From Meandrina meandrites (taxonomy: Eukaryota; Cnidaria; Anthozoa; Scleractinia; Meandrinidae): 64,000 nt of DNA. The notes beneath the pieces were generated by a model, which saw nothing but the letters and a program-made list of their open reading frames with translations, did not search any database and had not been told where the DNA came from. Location: contig OY855905.1 in the NCBI GenBank assembly GCA_963693305.1, positions 43,635,395 through 43,699,394 on the forward strand, written 5' to 3'. Position numbers and translations under genes: made by a program. This document shows positions 11,675-22,122 of this stretch, in pieces (the first letter of the stretch is position 1; each line of letters opens with the position of its first letter).

Positions 11675-11932
11675 AGCACAGGTCCGTGCACGGTCCGTCC
11701 ATTTAATATTTTAAATTTTATGTATTGTATTTTAAAACAAAAAGAGCTTATCCACACCCCTATTTTAAGTCTTTCATTTACAATTCTACCAATGAGCAAC
11801 CTGATTTCACATAAAACACATCGTTTTGTGAAATTTGAAAGTATAACCACGTAGCCCAATTTATGGACATAAGAAAAACGTCAAAATTTCCCCAAATTAG
11901 CAAAATTAAAGAGGCAATCGTTTCTTTACTTG

Positions 11933-12188
11933 TAAACTGAAACGAAAAAGCAAAAAACTGAAATCGACTTCCGTTTTATCGTTTTTCGTTTTATGTACAA
12001 ACTGAAACGAAAAAGCAAAAAAAAAACAAAATCGACTTCCGTTTTATCGTTTTTCGTTTTATGTACAAACTAAAAGAAAAAAACGAAAATCGACTTCCGT
12101 TTTATCGTTTTTCGTTTTATGTATAAACTAAAAGAAAAAACGAAAAACAAAAATCAACTTCCGTTTTATCGTTTTTCGTTTTATGTAG
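11933..12188. repeat. Minisatellite, left arm copy (4 units)
   Basis: About four units of 60-65 bases, each containing ACTTCCGTTTTATCGTTTTT and an A-rich spacer with AAACGAAAAAGC. The unit is itself nearly self-complementary because of the CGTTTTATCGTTTTTCG block. The matching array lies inverted at 14605-14978. Confidence 0.85.
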
Positions 12189-12339
12189 GTACACTTAAGG
12201 TGTCATGGGGCAGGGGTAGGGGGTTCAAGGGGTAGACTAAGGCCTATCTAGATATGGGGTCGGGGAAGTTGTTGGTATTGCTAAACTTGCAGGTTGTTGT
12301 AAGCTGTGATTGGTCAGCAGTTTTAAGTACTGACTGTAT

Positions 12340-12805
12340 TTCTACCCTGTTTCAACAAAAGGTACCCAGTCGCATGACAGCAAGGTCCGCAATTCACTGA
12401 CAAGTCCCCTCCCTCCCCACCAGGGAGCCTGGCTAGCCCAGTAGGCTTGCTGCAGAGGCTAGCCATCCCAGGGTGCCAGACAGCTGAATTCAGCTGACAA
12501 AACATTACAAACATGGCAAAAAAAAATTAAATAAAATAAAAACCAGCAGACTCTTGTGGAGCAAAAGTCGGCCTTGAAAGTGACCAAAACCTGACTTTCA
12601 CCACCCCCCAGAAAGCCAGCAAATCAATGCCTGACCCTGGTCTCCCTAGGGTTGTTAGGTCAATGTCCCAGCTACCCAGCACAGGCCTCGGTGACGGAGC
12701 CCCCCCCGCCCCTTGAGTTTTTGCGCCTGGTGTTTGCTTGAAGGCCGACTACCGTCGGCCGTCAAGCAGAGCTCGCGGAGTCCACCTTTTGTCAAATCAG
12801 TGTAG
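12340..12805. mobile_element. Nested insertion in left palindrome arm
   Basis: The left arm departs from the right arm between a GACTGTATTT and a GATTTGTTTGTCATC segment that are contiguous in the right arm. The extra 465 bases are GC-richer, hold an internal inverted GCCTGGCTAGCC/GGCTAGCC pair and a GGCCGAC...GTCGGCC hairpin near 12740-12765, and have no coding content. The family is not recognised. Confidence 0.6.
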
Positions 12806-12844
12806 ATTTGTTTGTCATCGTTTGGGTCGGAATTTCGAATAAGA

Positions 12845-13067
12845 ATGGCGATGGAAAGTCTCGGTGTCGATAGATATCTCCGAAACTATGTGGAGGAAGA
12901 TAAGAAGAGCCACAAGGAAGTGAATTATTCTACGAGAGGCATACGCTGGAGTGCATGGATTTTCTGAACGAAGCATCAGACAATTTGCGCGAAACAACAT
13001 TCATGTTCGACATCGAAACATATCGACAGCAGACATTGATGCTTTTATCTCGTCAGCTGTTGCCGAG
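12845..13067 (+). pseudogene. Broken exon in palindrome arm (left copy)
   Basis: ATG at 12845 opens MAMESLGVDRYLRNYVEED; after a frame change near 12920 the next frame continues IILREAYAGVHGFSERSIRQ to a GAG|GTTAGC donor at 13067. The second half resembles the N-terminal helix-turn-helix region of integrase-core proteins that are abundant in anthozoan genomes. The same frame break is present in the inverted copy at 14198-14420, so it predates the palindrome duplication. Confidence 0.4.
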
Positions 13068-13079
13068 GTTAGCATCTCT

Positions 13080-13303
13080 TAGCATCTCTTAGCCTTTAGA
13101 TCTCGTTATTAATATGTATATATTCAGTATATTTTAATATTTTAAGGTTTTAATATTGTATATGTAATGCTTTTTTTTTTTTTTTTTTTTAAATATTTTA
13201 ATGTTTTAATATTGTATATGTAATGCGCCTTTGATCATTTCCATGCTAAAAGGCGCACTATAAATTAATAATAATAAATTATTATTATATTATATTATAA
13301 TTA
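13080..13303 (+). mobile_element. Truncated LINE/SINE 3' tail inserted in left arm
   Basis: This stretch is absent from the right arm. It holds repeated TTTTAATATTGTATATGTAATG units, an 18-20 base T-run near 13171 and a terminal GCGCC...GGCGC stem followed by an AATAATAATAA microsatellite, the common 3' tail structure of CR1/L2-like non-LTR elements. It is 5' truncated. Confidence 0.5.
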
Positions 13304-14197
13304 TACATACATCTCAAGCATTTTTATGTGCAGTAAAACACACAGAAACAATTTATCACAAACAGAGATAGCTCCACTTTCCCACCAAAAGAAAATGAAA
13401 AGAAATATAGAAGAAACAGGTGATTTTTTTTCACCGTCAGTCTGAAGAAGGTGTTTGTCGAAGGAACTAAGGCAAGTAAACCAGGTCTAACCGGAAGGTC
13501 GCGAACTTGTGATTAAAGCCAGAAAATGTTTTCGAGCCAATCAAGAGCCGTGAACGGCAATTGCTTCAACGTGATTGACTACTGGTTCGAGGAAAAGCCG
13601 TTCTAAAAATAGCCTACTCGCGAAAAGCGTATCTTAAGGCCCATTACCAGATATGTAGACTTCTAACTTTTTTACCTCGTGAAGCAATGTAGCTTGCACA
13701 GAAGCCTACTAAAAATATCAATCCCCATTCCTGTCATTAAAAAGCTTGAGAAAGTGGGTTAACATATTGGCGAGACTATGACGACTTCAGTTTCGCCATT
13801 TGCAAGCCGTCTCTATAAAAGGAGACTGCCGCCTTTTAGTACTACCTCGATAAACTATTAAAGCAGTTCCGTCTGTACATTTGTTGCCATTTCTTCGTCA
13901 GGAAGGGAATCGACTTTTATCGCATTTGAGATATAAAATCGGCAAGACTTAAGTTCACAGTCGATCAGTAATGATGTCGTGAGGTGGTTTACTGCATAGA
14001 GCACAAAAAGGTTTCCTTATACTAATTTATGGTTAGATTGCTTAAAGAATGGCGCAAAAAAATGTAATTTGGTGAAGCAGCGTAGTATTTGCTTGGTGGG
14101 AAAGTGAAGATATCTCTGTTTGTGATAAATTTAAATTGTTTCTGTGTGTTTTACTGCACATAAAAATGCTTGAGATGTATGTAGCAGAGATACTAAC

Positions 14198-14420
14198 CTC
14201 GCCAACAGCTGACGAGATAACAGCATCAATGTCTGCTGTCGATATGTTTCGATTTCGAACATGAATGTTGTTTCACGCAAATTGTCTGGCATTTTGTTCA
14301 GAAAATCCATGCACTCCAGCGTATGCTTGTCGTAGAATGATTCAGTTTCTTGTGGCTCTTCTTATCTTCTGTCACGTGGTTTCGGAGATATCTATCGACG
14401 CCGAGACTTTCCATCGCCAT
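14198..14420 (-). pseudogene. Broken exon in palindrome arm (right copy)
   Basis: Inverted counterpart of the exon at 12845-13067 with the same length of 223 bases, the same start codon, the same frame break and the same donor. It has about 10 percent differences and one extra stop (TGA in the segment corresponding to QFARNN). Confidence 0.4.
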
Positions 14421-14604
14421 TCTCATTCCAAATTCCTACTCAAAGATGACAAACAAATACAGTCAGTACTTAAAACTGCTGACCAATCACAGCTTACAAC
14501 AACCTGCAAGTTTAGCAATACCAACAACTTCCCCGACCCCATATATAGATAGGTCTTAGTCTACCCCTTGAACCCCCTACCCCTGCCCCATGACACCTTA
14601 CGTG

Positions 14605-14978
14605 TACCTACATAAAACGAAAAACGATAAAACGGAAGTTGATTTTTGTTTTTCGTTTTTCCTTTTAGTTTATACATAAAACGAAAAACGATAAAACGGA
14701 AGTTGATTTTTGTTTTTCGTTTTTTTCTTTTAGTTTATACATAAAACGAAAAACGATAAAACGGAAGTCGATTTTCGTTTTTCGTTTTTTTGTTTTAGTT
14801 TGTACATAAAACGAAAAACGATAAAACGGAAATCGATTTTATTTTTTTGCTTTTTCGTTTTAGTTTGTACATAAAACGAAAAACGTTAAAACTGAAGTCG
14901 ATTTTGTTTTTTTGCTTTTTCGTTTTAGTTTGTACATAAAACGAAAAACGATAAAACGGAAGTCGATTTTGCTTTTTT
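14605..14978. repeat. Minisatellite, right arm copy (6 units)
   Basis: Six units of 60-65 bases inverted relative to the left array at 11933-12188. The two arrays share the unit but differ in copy number, as expected if units were gained or lost after the palindrome formed. Confidence 0.85.
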
Positions 14979-15197
14979 GGGGAGATTTTGACGTTTTTCT
15001 TACTTCCATAAATTGGGCTACGTGGCTATACTTTCAAATTTAACAAAACGATGTGTTTTATGTAAATTCAGATTGCGCATTGGTAGAATTGTAAATGAAA
15101 AACTTAAAATAGGAGTGTGGATAATCTTTTTTTGTCTTAAAATACAGAATATAAAATTTAAAATATTAAATGGACGGACCGTGCACGGACCAGCACA

Positions 15198-16663
15198 GTT
15201 TCCACAATTGCGGAGAGACAAAAAAAATCAGTACTGAGTTGTGATTAAATATTCTAAACACGAAAACGCGACGGGTTCGGTGACCTTTCATTTTGCTACA
15301 TACTTTTCAAACACTTTTAGTTTCTTCTAACGGCCAAAAATGAACTCAGCTACGCGTTCAGTATCAAAATTAAGTTTAGAAATGATGGAAAACAGTCACA
15401 TGCATCGGAGTAATACGGTTTTATGATTTTGGCACAGAAATAATGTAAGTAATTTTGTCTAGAATATTGACAAATCACTCACACAAATATCTCAAATGTT
15501 CATTATCATTTTCCACGAACGTTACAATTTCTAACTAGAAACTGTTTGACAAAGTGGATGACTGAATCGGGATTGAAATTAATAAGGAATATCGCTTCGA
15601 CTTTCTCAATTCTCTTCAAGTTTTTTTCCATTGGTTGCAATTGATACCGTTGTTGCTTTAATTTGCTTTTCGAAATATGATGGTAAATAGTAGAGGGGCC
15701 TTCTTGTTCATAGACTTAACAATGGCGACCAGAAGTAAACATTTGCGGCGAAATGCCTGAAAACATTGAAATATAATTTGGCTGTACATTGACTTTAGTC
15801 AAACTTATTTAGTTGAGGTTTTTGCTGGTTATAAATGTTAATAAGTAGGTATAAACAGTGTTCCATCGATAGAAATATTTAAATTTAAACACAGCCTCAC
15901 ACGAATGACGTGTTTGCCTGACAAAATGGGCTATATTTGATGTATTTGATTCTGCACAACTTTTTACTTTGTAACAATCCGTTAAAAGAACGTTAACAGT
16001 TTTATAAAAAGTACAAAAGTACAGAATAAGTGACAAAGTGACTTGTTGTTTTACTGTGGCAATTGATGGGTTAATTATATAACTTTTGCTGCGCGGTACG
16101 TCTATTAAATCAGTTTATTGCGCGTTTGTCAGAATAATTTCCGACTAAAAGACTATTCTTCTAGAGTTGTATCATCTAGAGGAATTTGCCGATATTATTC
16201 TCGAATATCCTGTTGGAAATGAGACAACCTAGGCAAACGCGTTTCTTTCATACACAAAATGGCAGTTTTAAATATCCTAGGCTAACTCCGAAGCTTTGTG
16301 AACTTGCGTCGGGTTAACGTTTTGTATTTAATTTATGGACTGTGGTCTTCACAGCGATTTATTTGTACACCCATGATCAGAGAACTGGCGCGGTAAAACC
16401 AGTCGCCATACAGAAAGTAAAATTTCTAAAATGGCTTCCCCAAGCTCTATTCACAATCGATTTTTTTAAAAGCCTGCCAAAGAAGAAGTGGGTTTTACTG
16501 TTTTATTTCTTTCAAATTTTTCCACGATGGCCAAAGAGCAATTATTATAAATAAGGTGACCAACAACTGGCTGTTTGCATAGCAGTGTAGGGACGATATT
16601 TGTCAAAATTTTACATGAAAAGGTAATGTACTGAGAGAAGATGCTAACTGTAATTTTCTGCCA
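15198..16663. other. Unassigned intergenic DNA
   Basis: AT-rich DNA between the palindromic element and the fibrinogen-related gene. No exon, tRNA or repeat that I can name is visible. Confidence 0.5.
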
Positions 16664-16918
16664 ATGAAAACAAAGTTAAATATTTCCTCCTGTTTGAAAA
16701 AAATTCTTGATGAACCTAACCTAATCTTTACGGAACTGTCAATATTGCACAAAAGCACAACAGATTGCCCACCACTCAAGAAACATGAAAAATGTCTTGC
16801 AGCGAACTCAGTGACGCAAACACCTTGTTGTATTTTAAAAGGTGAGTCACATCCGCTTTTTCACCAGTCCGTGACACAGTTAACTACGGTTAAGTTGGGC
16901 TTTGATCAAATTCGCACA

Positions 16919-19900
16919 ATGATTTGTGTTTCCTCGGGTTTTCGTTGCAGTTTGCTGTTCTTGGCATTGTTTGTAGCAAGTCAAACTTTAGCTAAGGATG
17001 CTGCAAATTCAGTCAGTTCTACAGCCACGAAGCGTTGTAACAATGTGTACAACAGCTTCTATGCAGGACCAAACAGGGAGACTGAAACTACTCTTCAGGA
17101 AATAAAGAAAATACTCACTCACGTTGAAGATGACATCAATATTCTCAAAGAGAACAAAACTTTGGCGACAGGTAAGTCCTTTGCCGATTCAGGTGAAAAG
17201 TGTTACTGTAAAATCCATGGAATATTATAATCTCGATAGTTTCCCATGCAATCCACTTTGGTTAGATTGTTAAAATTTTAATTTTACATGTACAGAGCCA
17301 AACAAGACGGTTGAAGCTCTCCTTAAAGAAATGGCAAAAAGACTCAGTCAGGTACAAGATGACATCAGCATCCTCAAAGGGAATGGAACTTTGGAGAAAG
17401 GTAAGTGCATGCAAAAGGAGTTTAATTTGTTTTAAAACTAGCTCTGTTAGGATTCAATGCGAAATTCTATTGCAAAATAATATAGAAATAAAATCCAAGG
17501 ATTATTAAAATATGGATAGTTGATTAGATTAAAGGGGCTATGTCACGCAATTTTAGGCAATTTCGGCACTGACCAACTTGACATAAAATTAACTGAAATA
17601 TCACAATAACGGCTTAAAACTGTAGAAGAACTCAAAAGAAACACAGAAAGGCCAAAAAGGGGCATGGATGGGCATGGATGGGCAAAATTCGAGAAAATTA
17701 AAATGGATTGCGTTCGGGTAAAATTGAAAAACGTCGGCCCGATATTTTTCAAGTTTCTCTCAATTTGTATGAAAGTGTCATTTACAATGCTCGAAAATCA
17801 TCCTTGTTTGTTATGTGGCCATGATTTTGCAAATAAGAGACTTTTGCTCTGCCAATTTGAAGTTTAGAACCCTTAATTAACGAAAATAAATAGAATTACC
17901 TAAAATACCGTGACCTAGCCCCTTTAAATTTCATTTTATACAGAGCCAAACAAGACGGTCGAAATTCTCCTTCAGGAAATGAAGAAACAACTCGATCAAG
18001 TAAAAGATGCAGTGAAAGGCAAGTACAAGTGCAAATTTACTATCAAAATATTCTGAGAGCTTTGAACGAATCTGCTAGTGGGATTTTTCTCGTGGAGAAA
18101 TTCTATTGCATTGATTATTAAATAAATAACAACTACTTTTTTATGAAACCCAAAGGAACAAACTATAGCACTGAAACTCTCCTACAAGAAATGAAGATAC
18201 AACTCACTCAAGTTCAAGATGATACCAGCACGCTTAAAAAGTTGGTGCGGAAAGGTGAGTGCAGATCTGTCATATCTATCTGTTTACGGATCTGTTTTAC
18301 GTGTAGTGCCAACAAGTTTATTTTCTCCACAATTTATTGTGGCGTGAAATTTGAACATATCTGAGGCCCTTTTCTGGAAATTCAAAAGATTTTTACGATG
18401 CACCCCATCACAATATTGAAAGTTCGTTAAATGTCAAAGTTGATAGAAAAGTTAAAAGAGTTCATTTTTGAATATCAATAAAGTTTTGAACTTTCAATCT
18501 TAAGAATGACCATGATGTTGGACACGTTATTTTTGCTAAGAAAGATTCAAGTATTAAAACGGGGGAAGAGGTAGTTAACAAGCAACTGATCATCCGAATC
18601 TTTTAAAAAATTTCTGTAACTAGTATTTCATCATTTTTGCGATAATAATATTCCACTATATTTTCATCAACAGCCCAGAACTGTGCTGAGCTGTACAAAT
18701 CTGGTCTTACAATCAGCGGTGTTTATACAATCGATCCCGGTGATGGTTCAGGTGCCTTTGATGTGTTCTGTGACCAAACAACAGCCGGTGGGGGGTGGAC
18801 AGTGTTCCAGAAGAGACTGGACGGCTCCGTTGATTTCTACCGTGGCTGGGCCGACTACAAACGTGGCTTCGGTAACCTGAATGGCGAGTTTTGGCTAGGA
18901 CTGGACAAGATACACCACCTGACGAAAACAACGAAGAACAGGCTTCGAATAGAACTGGAAGACACTGCAGGCAAAACTGCTTACGCCGAGTACAACATGT
19001 TTGCAGTTACGAGCGAGAGGACTAAATACAAGCTGAGCGCTGGCGCCTACTCAGGTTATTTTTTTTAACTATTTATTGATAACTTGTTTTGACTGATTAT
19101 AATAAGAGTAAATTGTTATAATAGTAATCTACGACTGTGAAGCTTAATATGCAAAGATCTATAAAGCAAATCCGATCATCTGACACATTAATTGCTGGCG
19201 AGCCCTAGGGAGGCAGCAGCCTATTCTGTACAATAGCGAGAAAAAGCCAACATTTGTCGGATGTTAGATCGGAAACATGGCAGTCGATTGCGTTTTAATA
19301 TCTGGGGTAGTCCGGACGCCATCCGGGGTAACCACTCTTGTGATGACATCATGTAAAATGCACGTGGAATAGAGATGTGACAAATTTCGAGCAGATTTCC
19401 AGAGTGGGAGCAAGATTTCGAGCAGATTTTACAGTGCGAGTATAAAGTTTTCGAGCAAATTTCATTCATAGTGCGAGTAAATTTTCCAGCAGATTTTCAG
19501 AATTCGACCATTGAGTTACTTTTGTCCGCTAAGGCGAAAGAAAAGCTTGCAATCATAGATTCAAAATACGGATCACTCTTTGAAGCTAACCATTCAACTG
19601 CAAACTCAAATGACTGTCTGGGCTTTGAGAAAAAATCTGAGTCAGTCTCATCGATCCGTGGAGTGCATCCATTCGACCGTCGAGTCCAACTGTTTTTCAA
19701 CCTTTGAGTCAAATGAAAACTTCTCGATCACAACACGAGTTTTAAAAGACAAAAGCTTGATTACGACATTTACAGCATAAAATATGGAAAGTGCCGACAA
19801 GATTTCATCAATGGCAATGGCACACCAACCCCTAATTTCCCAGGAATCACTTACATTTACTTCACTTCATTAATTAATTTATTTTCACAGTATTGTCAGT

Positions 19901-20809
19901 ATTTCCTTCCAGCTCTGACGCTAACAACCTGACTTTCACATTGAAACTCCTAGTTTAGATTAAATCGTTGTATCTTTAAAAATACCATAGTGGTAGTCAA
20001 GTATGATGATATTAAAACTAGAAATTGTTGTCACTGACTTAAAATTTGTAATAAATGGGACGTTTCGGTTAAAATACTATGGCCTTCTTCAGAGAGAATT
20101 AAAAACGGCGTTCAGATGTAAATGAGGTCAGGCGAGAACCGACTAGGGATTGGCCAGGGTTCTGTACATGTCTGGAATGTGCGAGCGTTCGTTAATGGAA
20201 TTTGGTTCGCAAATGGAGTGCCACGCTTCCAAAAGTAATCTGCATGATCACTGATGATCACTGAGGACAACGGTCTATAATCTTAACGTCATCTAAATTG
20301 AATTCGTGGTTGCTTTGTATGCAATGTTGTGCCCAAAGAGCCCTCTTGTCACCTGTAAAAACCTCTCTTTTGTTCTAGACCCGCCTTTTTAACCGAAACG
20401 TTCCACTTTTTTTAAAACGTTTAAGTCAGTGACAACAATTTGTCGTTGTATCTTCTTTTTACATGGACTGTACATTATAATTCTCCCCCACTCCACCACA
20501 CTTCCGTCTCCTTCAAGAGCTGATCAAATTCCCGTCTTATTCTCAGGAACGGCTGGTGATTCTCTTACTCGTCATCATGGTTGCCCGTTTTCAACCAAAG
20601 ATCAAGATAATGATACCTACTACAAGAGCTGTGCTTCACTCCGTAAAGGAGCATGGTGGTACGATACATGCGGTGCCTCAAACCTGAACGGTTACTATTA
20701 TAACGGAAAACATTCATCTGACGGTGATGGTGTCAACTGGAAAACTTGGAAAGGATATTACTACTCCGCCAAGAGAGCCGAGATGAAAATCAGACCAGTG
20801 CACTTTTAA
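16919..20809 (+). CDS. Secreted fibrinogen-related protein (FREP/ficolin-like)
   Basis: Six exons: 16919-17171, 17296-17400, 17944-18018, 18156-18254, 18674-19054 and 20547-20809, giving 391 residues. Exon 1 has a hydrophobic signal peptide (CSLLFLALFVASQTLA) and the first heptad-like helix. Exons 2-4 are tandem duplicates of that helix, each encoding a version of TxxxLLQEMKxQLxQVxDD, a short coiled coil for oligomerisation. Exons 5-6 form a complete fibrinogen C-terminal domain: NCAELYKSG, GGGWTVFQKR, FWLGLDKIH, GTAGDSL and the calcium-loop-like DQDND, then WWYDTCGASNLNG. All introns are phase 1, which allows exon duplication without frame loss. Exon 3 uses a GC donor. The product is probably a secreted pattern-recognition lectin. 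The ATG at 16664 is in frame upstream; 16919 is preferred because it places the signal peptide at the N-terminus. Confidence 0.88.
17531..17925. mobile_element. MITE in FREP intron 2
   Basis: Inverted ends AAAGGGGCTATGTCACG (left) and its counterpart with GGCTAGGTCACGG (right), about 35 bases with several mismatches, flanked by TTAA-like sequence on both sides. About 395 bases, no coding capacity. It separates exons 2 and 3 of the fibrinogen-related gene. Confidence 0.7.
19380..19500. repeat. Degenerate short tandem repeat
   Basis: Several imperfect copies of a 30-40 base unit built on TTTCGAGCAGATTT and AGTGCGAGTA in the last FREP intron. No function is suggested. Confidence 0.5.
20022..20441. 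mobile_element. Inverted-repeat element in FREP intron 5
   Basis: Arms of AAATTGTTGTCACTGACTTAAA (20022-20043) and its reverse complement (20420-20441), with further inverted blocks containing AACCGAAACGT. The - strand of the left arm carries CTGAAGA...CCGAAACG, a degenerate form of the hammerhead-like core seen in repeats at 53.9-57.5 kb. No open reading frame. Confidence 0.6.
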
Positions 20810-20940
20810 GAACCTTCTTTTCTGTATTTTCTTGTTTGTTTACTCAACAGTGCAAATAACAGTTAGAAAAGAAAAGTCCAAGTGACTGCGTGATTAAAAA
20901 TGTTACTACAGAAATATATGTTTCCTTGTGATTGTTTATT

Positions 20941-21150
20941 GTGGGAGGCGCGGTGGCCCAATGGTTAGTGCGCTGGACTCCGGATCGGGTGTTTCGGGTT
21001 CGAGCCCTGGCCGGGACACTGCGTTGTGTTCTTGGGCAAGATACTTTACTATCGCCTCTCTCCACCCAGGTGTATAAATGGGTACCGGCGAATTTACTGC
21101 TGGGGGTAACCCTGCAGTAACCCTACGTTTGTTATGATCTTTTACGTACC
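20941..21150 (+). mobile_element. tRNA-derived SINE
   Basis: The head reads like a tRNA with an A box (TGGTTAGTGCGCTGGACT) and B box (GGGTTCGAGCC), followed by a non-tRNA body with CTTGGGCAAGATACTTTACT and GTGTATAAATGGGTACC. Two further copies lie on the opposite strand at 43598-43878 and 50418-50613. Confidence 0.8.
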
Positions 21151-21638
21151 GTTTGCTTGCAAAGCTTTCCAAACTAACTTAGTTCTTTCACTTTTTTCAC
21201 CTTAATTTCGATAAGCTTTATGAAGCAATCGTGATAGTAGCTCCTCAGAATATTACAACACTGATATGACCAGTGATTTGGACGTGGAAGAGGCTGACGA
21301 GAAGCAGAAGGCAGAAGGCTGCCAATAGTGTCGATTGCCCCCAAATCATGGTTCCGAAATAGTCAGGAATTTTTTATATCTTAGACCAGCTGATCAGTAT
21401 GATGAAACGGAAATAAAAAGGGTGACGGGATATGGGCTGAAAAAATTTCTTCTTGTTTTAACTCGATTATTATTACTTTTTTTTGCCGAGTAGGGCATCT
21501 TCAATTGTTACACGAATGCGTACTCTGAAAATGGGGTTTCCCTGGAAAAAACCAACAGAGTCTTGAGGATCCGGAATTCTTAACCACATTTGGGACGTGG
21601 TATGTGCTCAGTGTAATGTTTGCCTCGAGTAGCGATAT

Positions 21639-22118
21639 ACCTTATTATAGGAAATAAAGGCTTCATGAAATTTACACGAATTTGGAAAATTCGCTTAATT
21701 TTAGTCACGTTAATTTTTGTGAGCATTTATTTCTGCGCCCTTAATTTAGTGGAGCTTTCATTTCAGCGCCATTAATTAAGTGGAACGTTAATTTGAATTT
21801 TTTTAGCATTGTTTTATCAGGGTGGAGATCCACCAGTATCGTTGGCGCTGAAAAGAACACTCGAAGTACCGAGATTTGTTTGGGTTTTGGATTTTGTTAA
21901 CTTGTTAACAGTGTGTTAAAATAAACTTGTTCCTGTTGCCTCTACAAGTTTCGTTTATTTGTGTGGTCGCGTTAATTTCTTTCATTTTGAAATTTTAGCA
22001 CCTCTCTCGCATTAATTTTCTTTTTTGGAAAGTAATTTTCTTTCACGTCGCGTTAATTTAAGTCGTGTTAATTTCCAATACCTTAATTAACACGAGCGTT
22101 AATTTCCTATAATAAGGT
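21639..22118. mobile_element. 480-bp MITE with AT target duplication
   Basis: Inverted ends ACCTTATTATAGGAAAT at 21639 and ATTTCCTATAATAAGGT ending at 22118, flanked by AT at 21637-21638 and 22119-22120. The interior has many TTAATTT-containing short repeats. No coding capacity. Confidence 0.65.
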
Positions 22119-22122
22119 ATTT

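Larger units (their letters stand above)
11681..15191. mobile_element. Giant palindromic (foldback) element
   Basis: Two long arms, about 11681-13390 and 14085-15191, are reverse complements end to end. The ends are GGTCCGTGCACGGTCCGTCC, and AGCACA lies immediately outside both ends (11675-11680 and 15192-15197), a candidate target duplication. Each arm carries, in order from the tip, an AT-rich 200-bp block, a 60-65 bp minisatellite, a conserved block with a CCCCTACCCCTGCCCCATGACACC core, and a broken exon. The left arm is longer because of nested insertions at about 12340-12805 and 13080-13303. The central 13390-14085 is single-copy here and contains remnants of the repeat family also seen at 22.1-23.4 kb. 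No transposase is present. Confidence 0.8.

Noticed and set aside
16664..16918. An 85-residue N-terminal extension of the fibrinogen-related protein
   Set aside because: It is in frame, but it would bury the signal peptide internally; more likely 5' UTR.
20941..21015. A tRNA gene on the + strand
   Set aside because: The A and B boxes are clear but the sequence continues into a body shared with two other copies, and the acceptor stem does not close; it is a SINE head.
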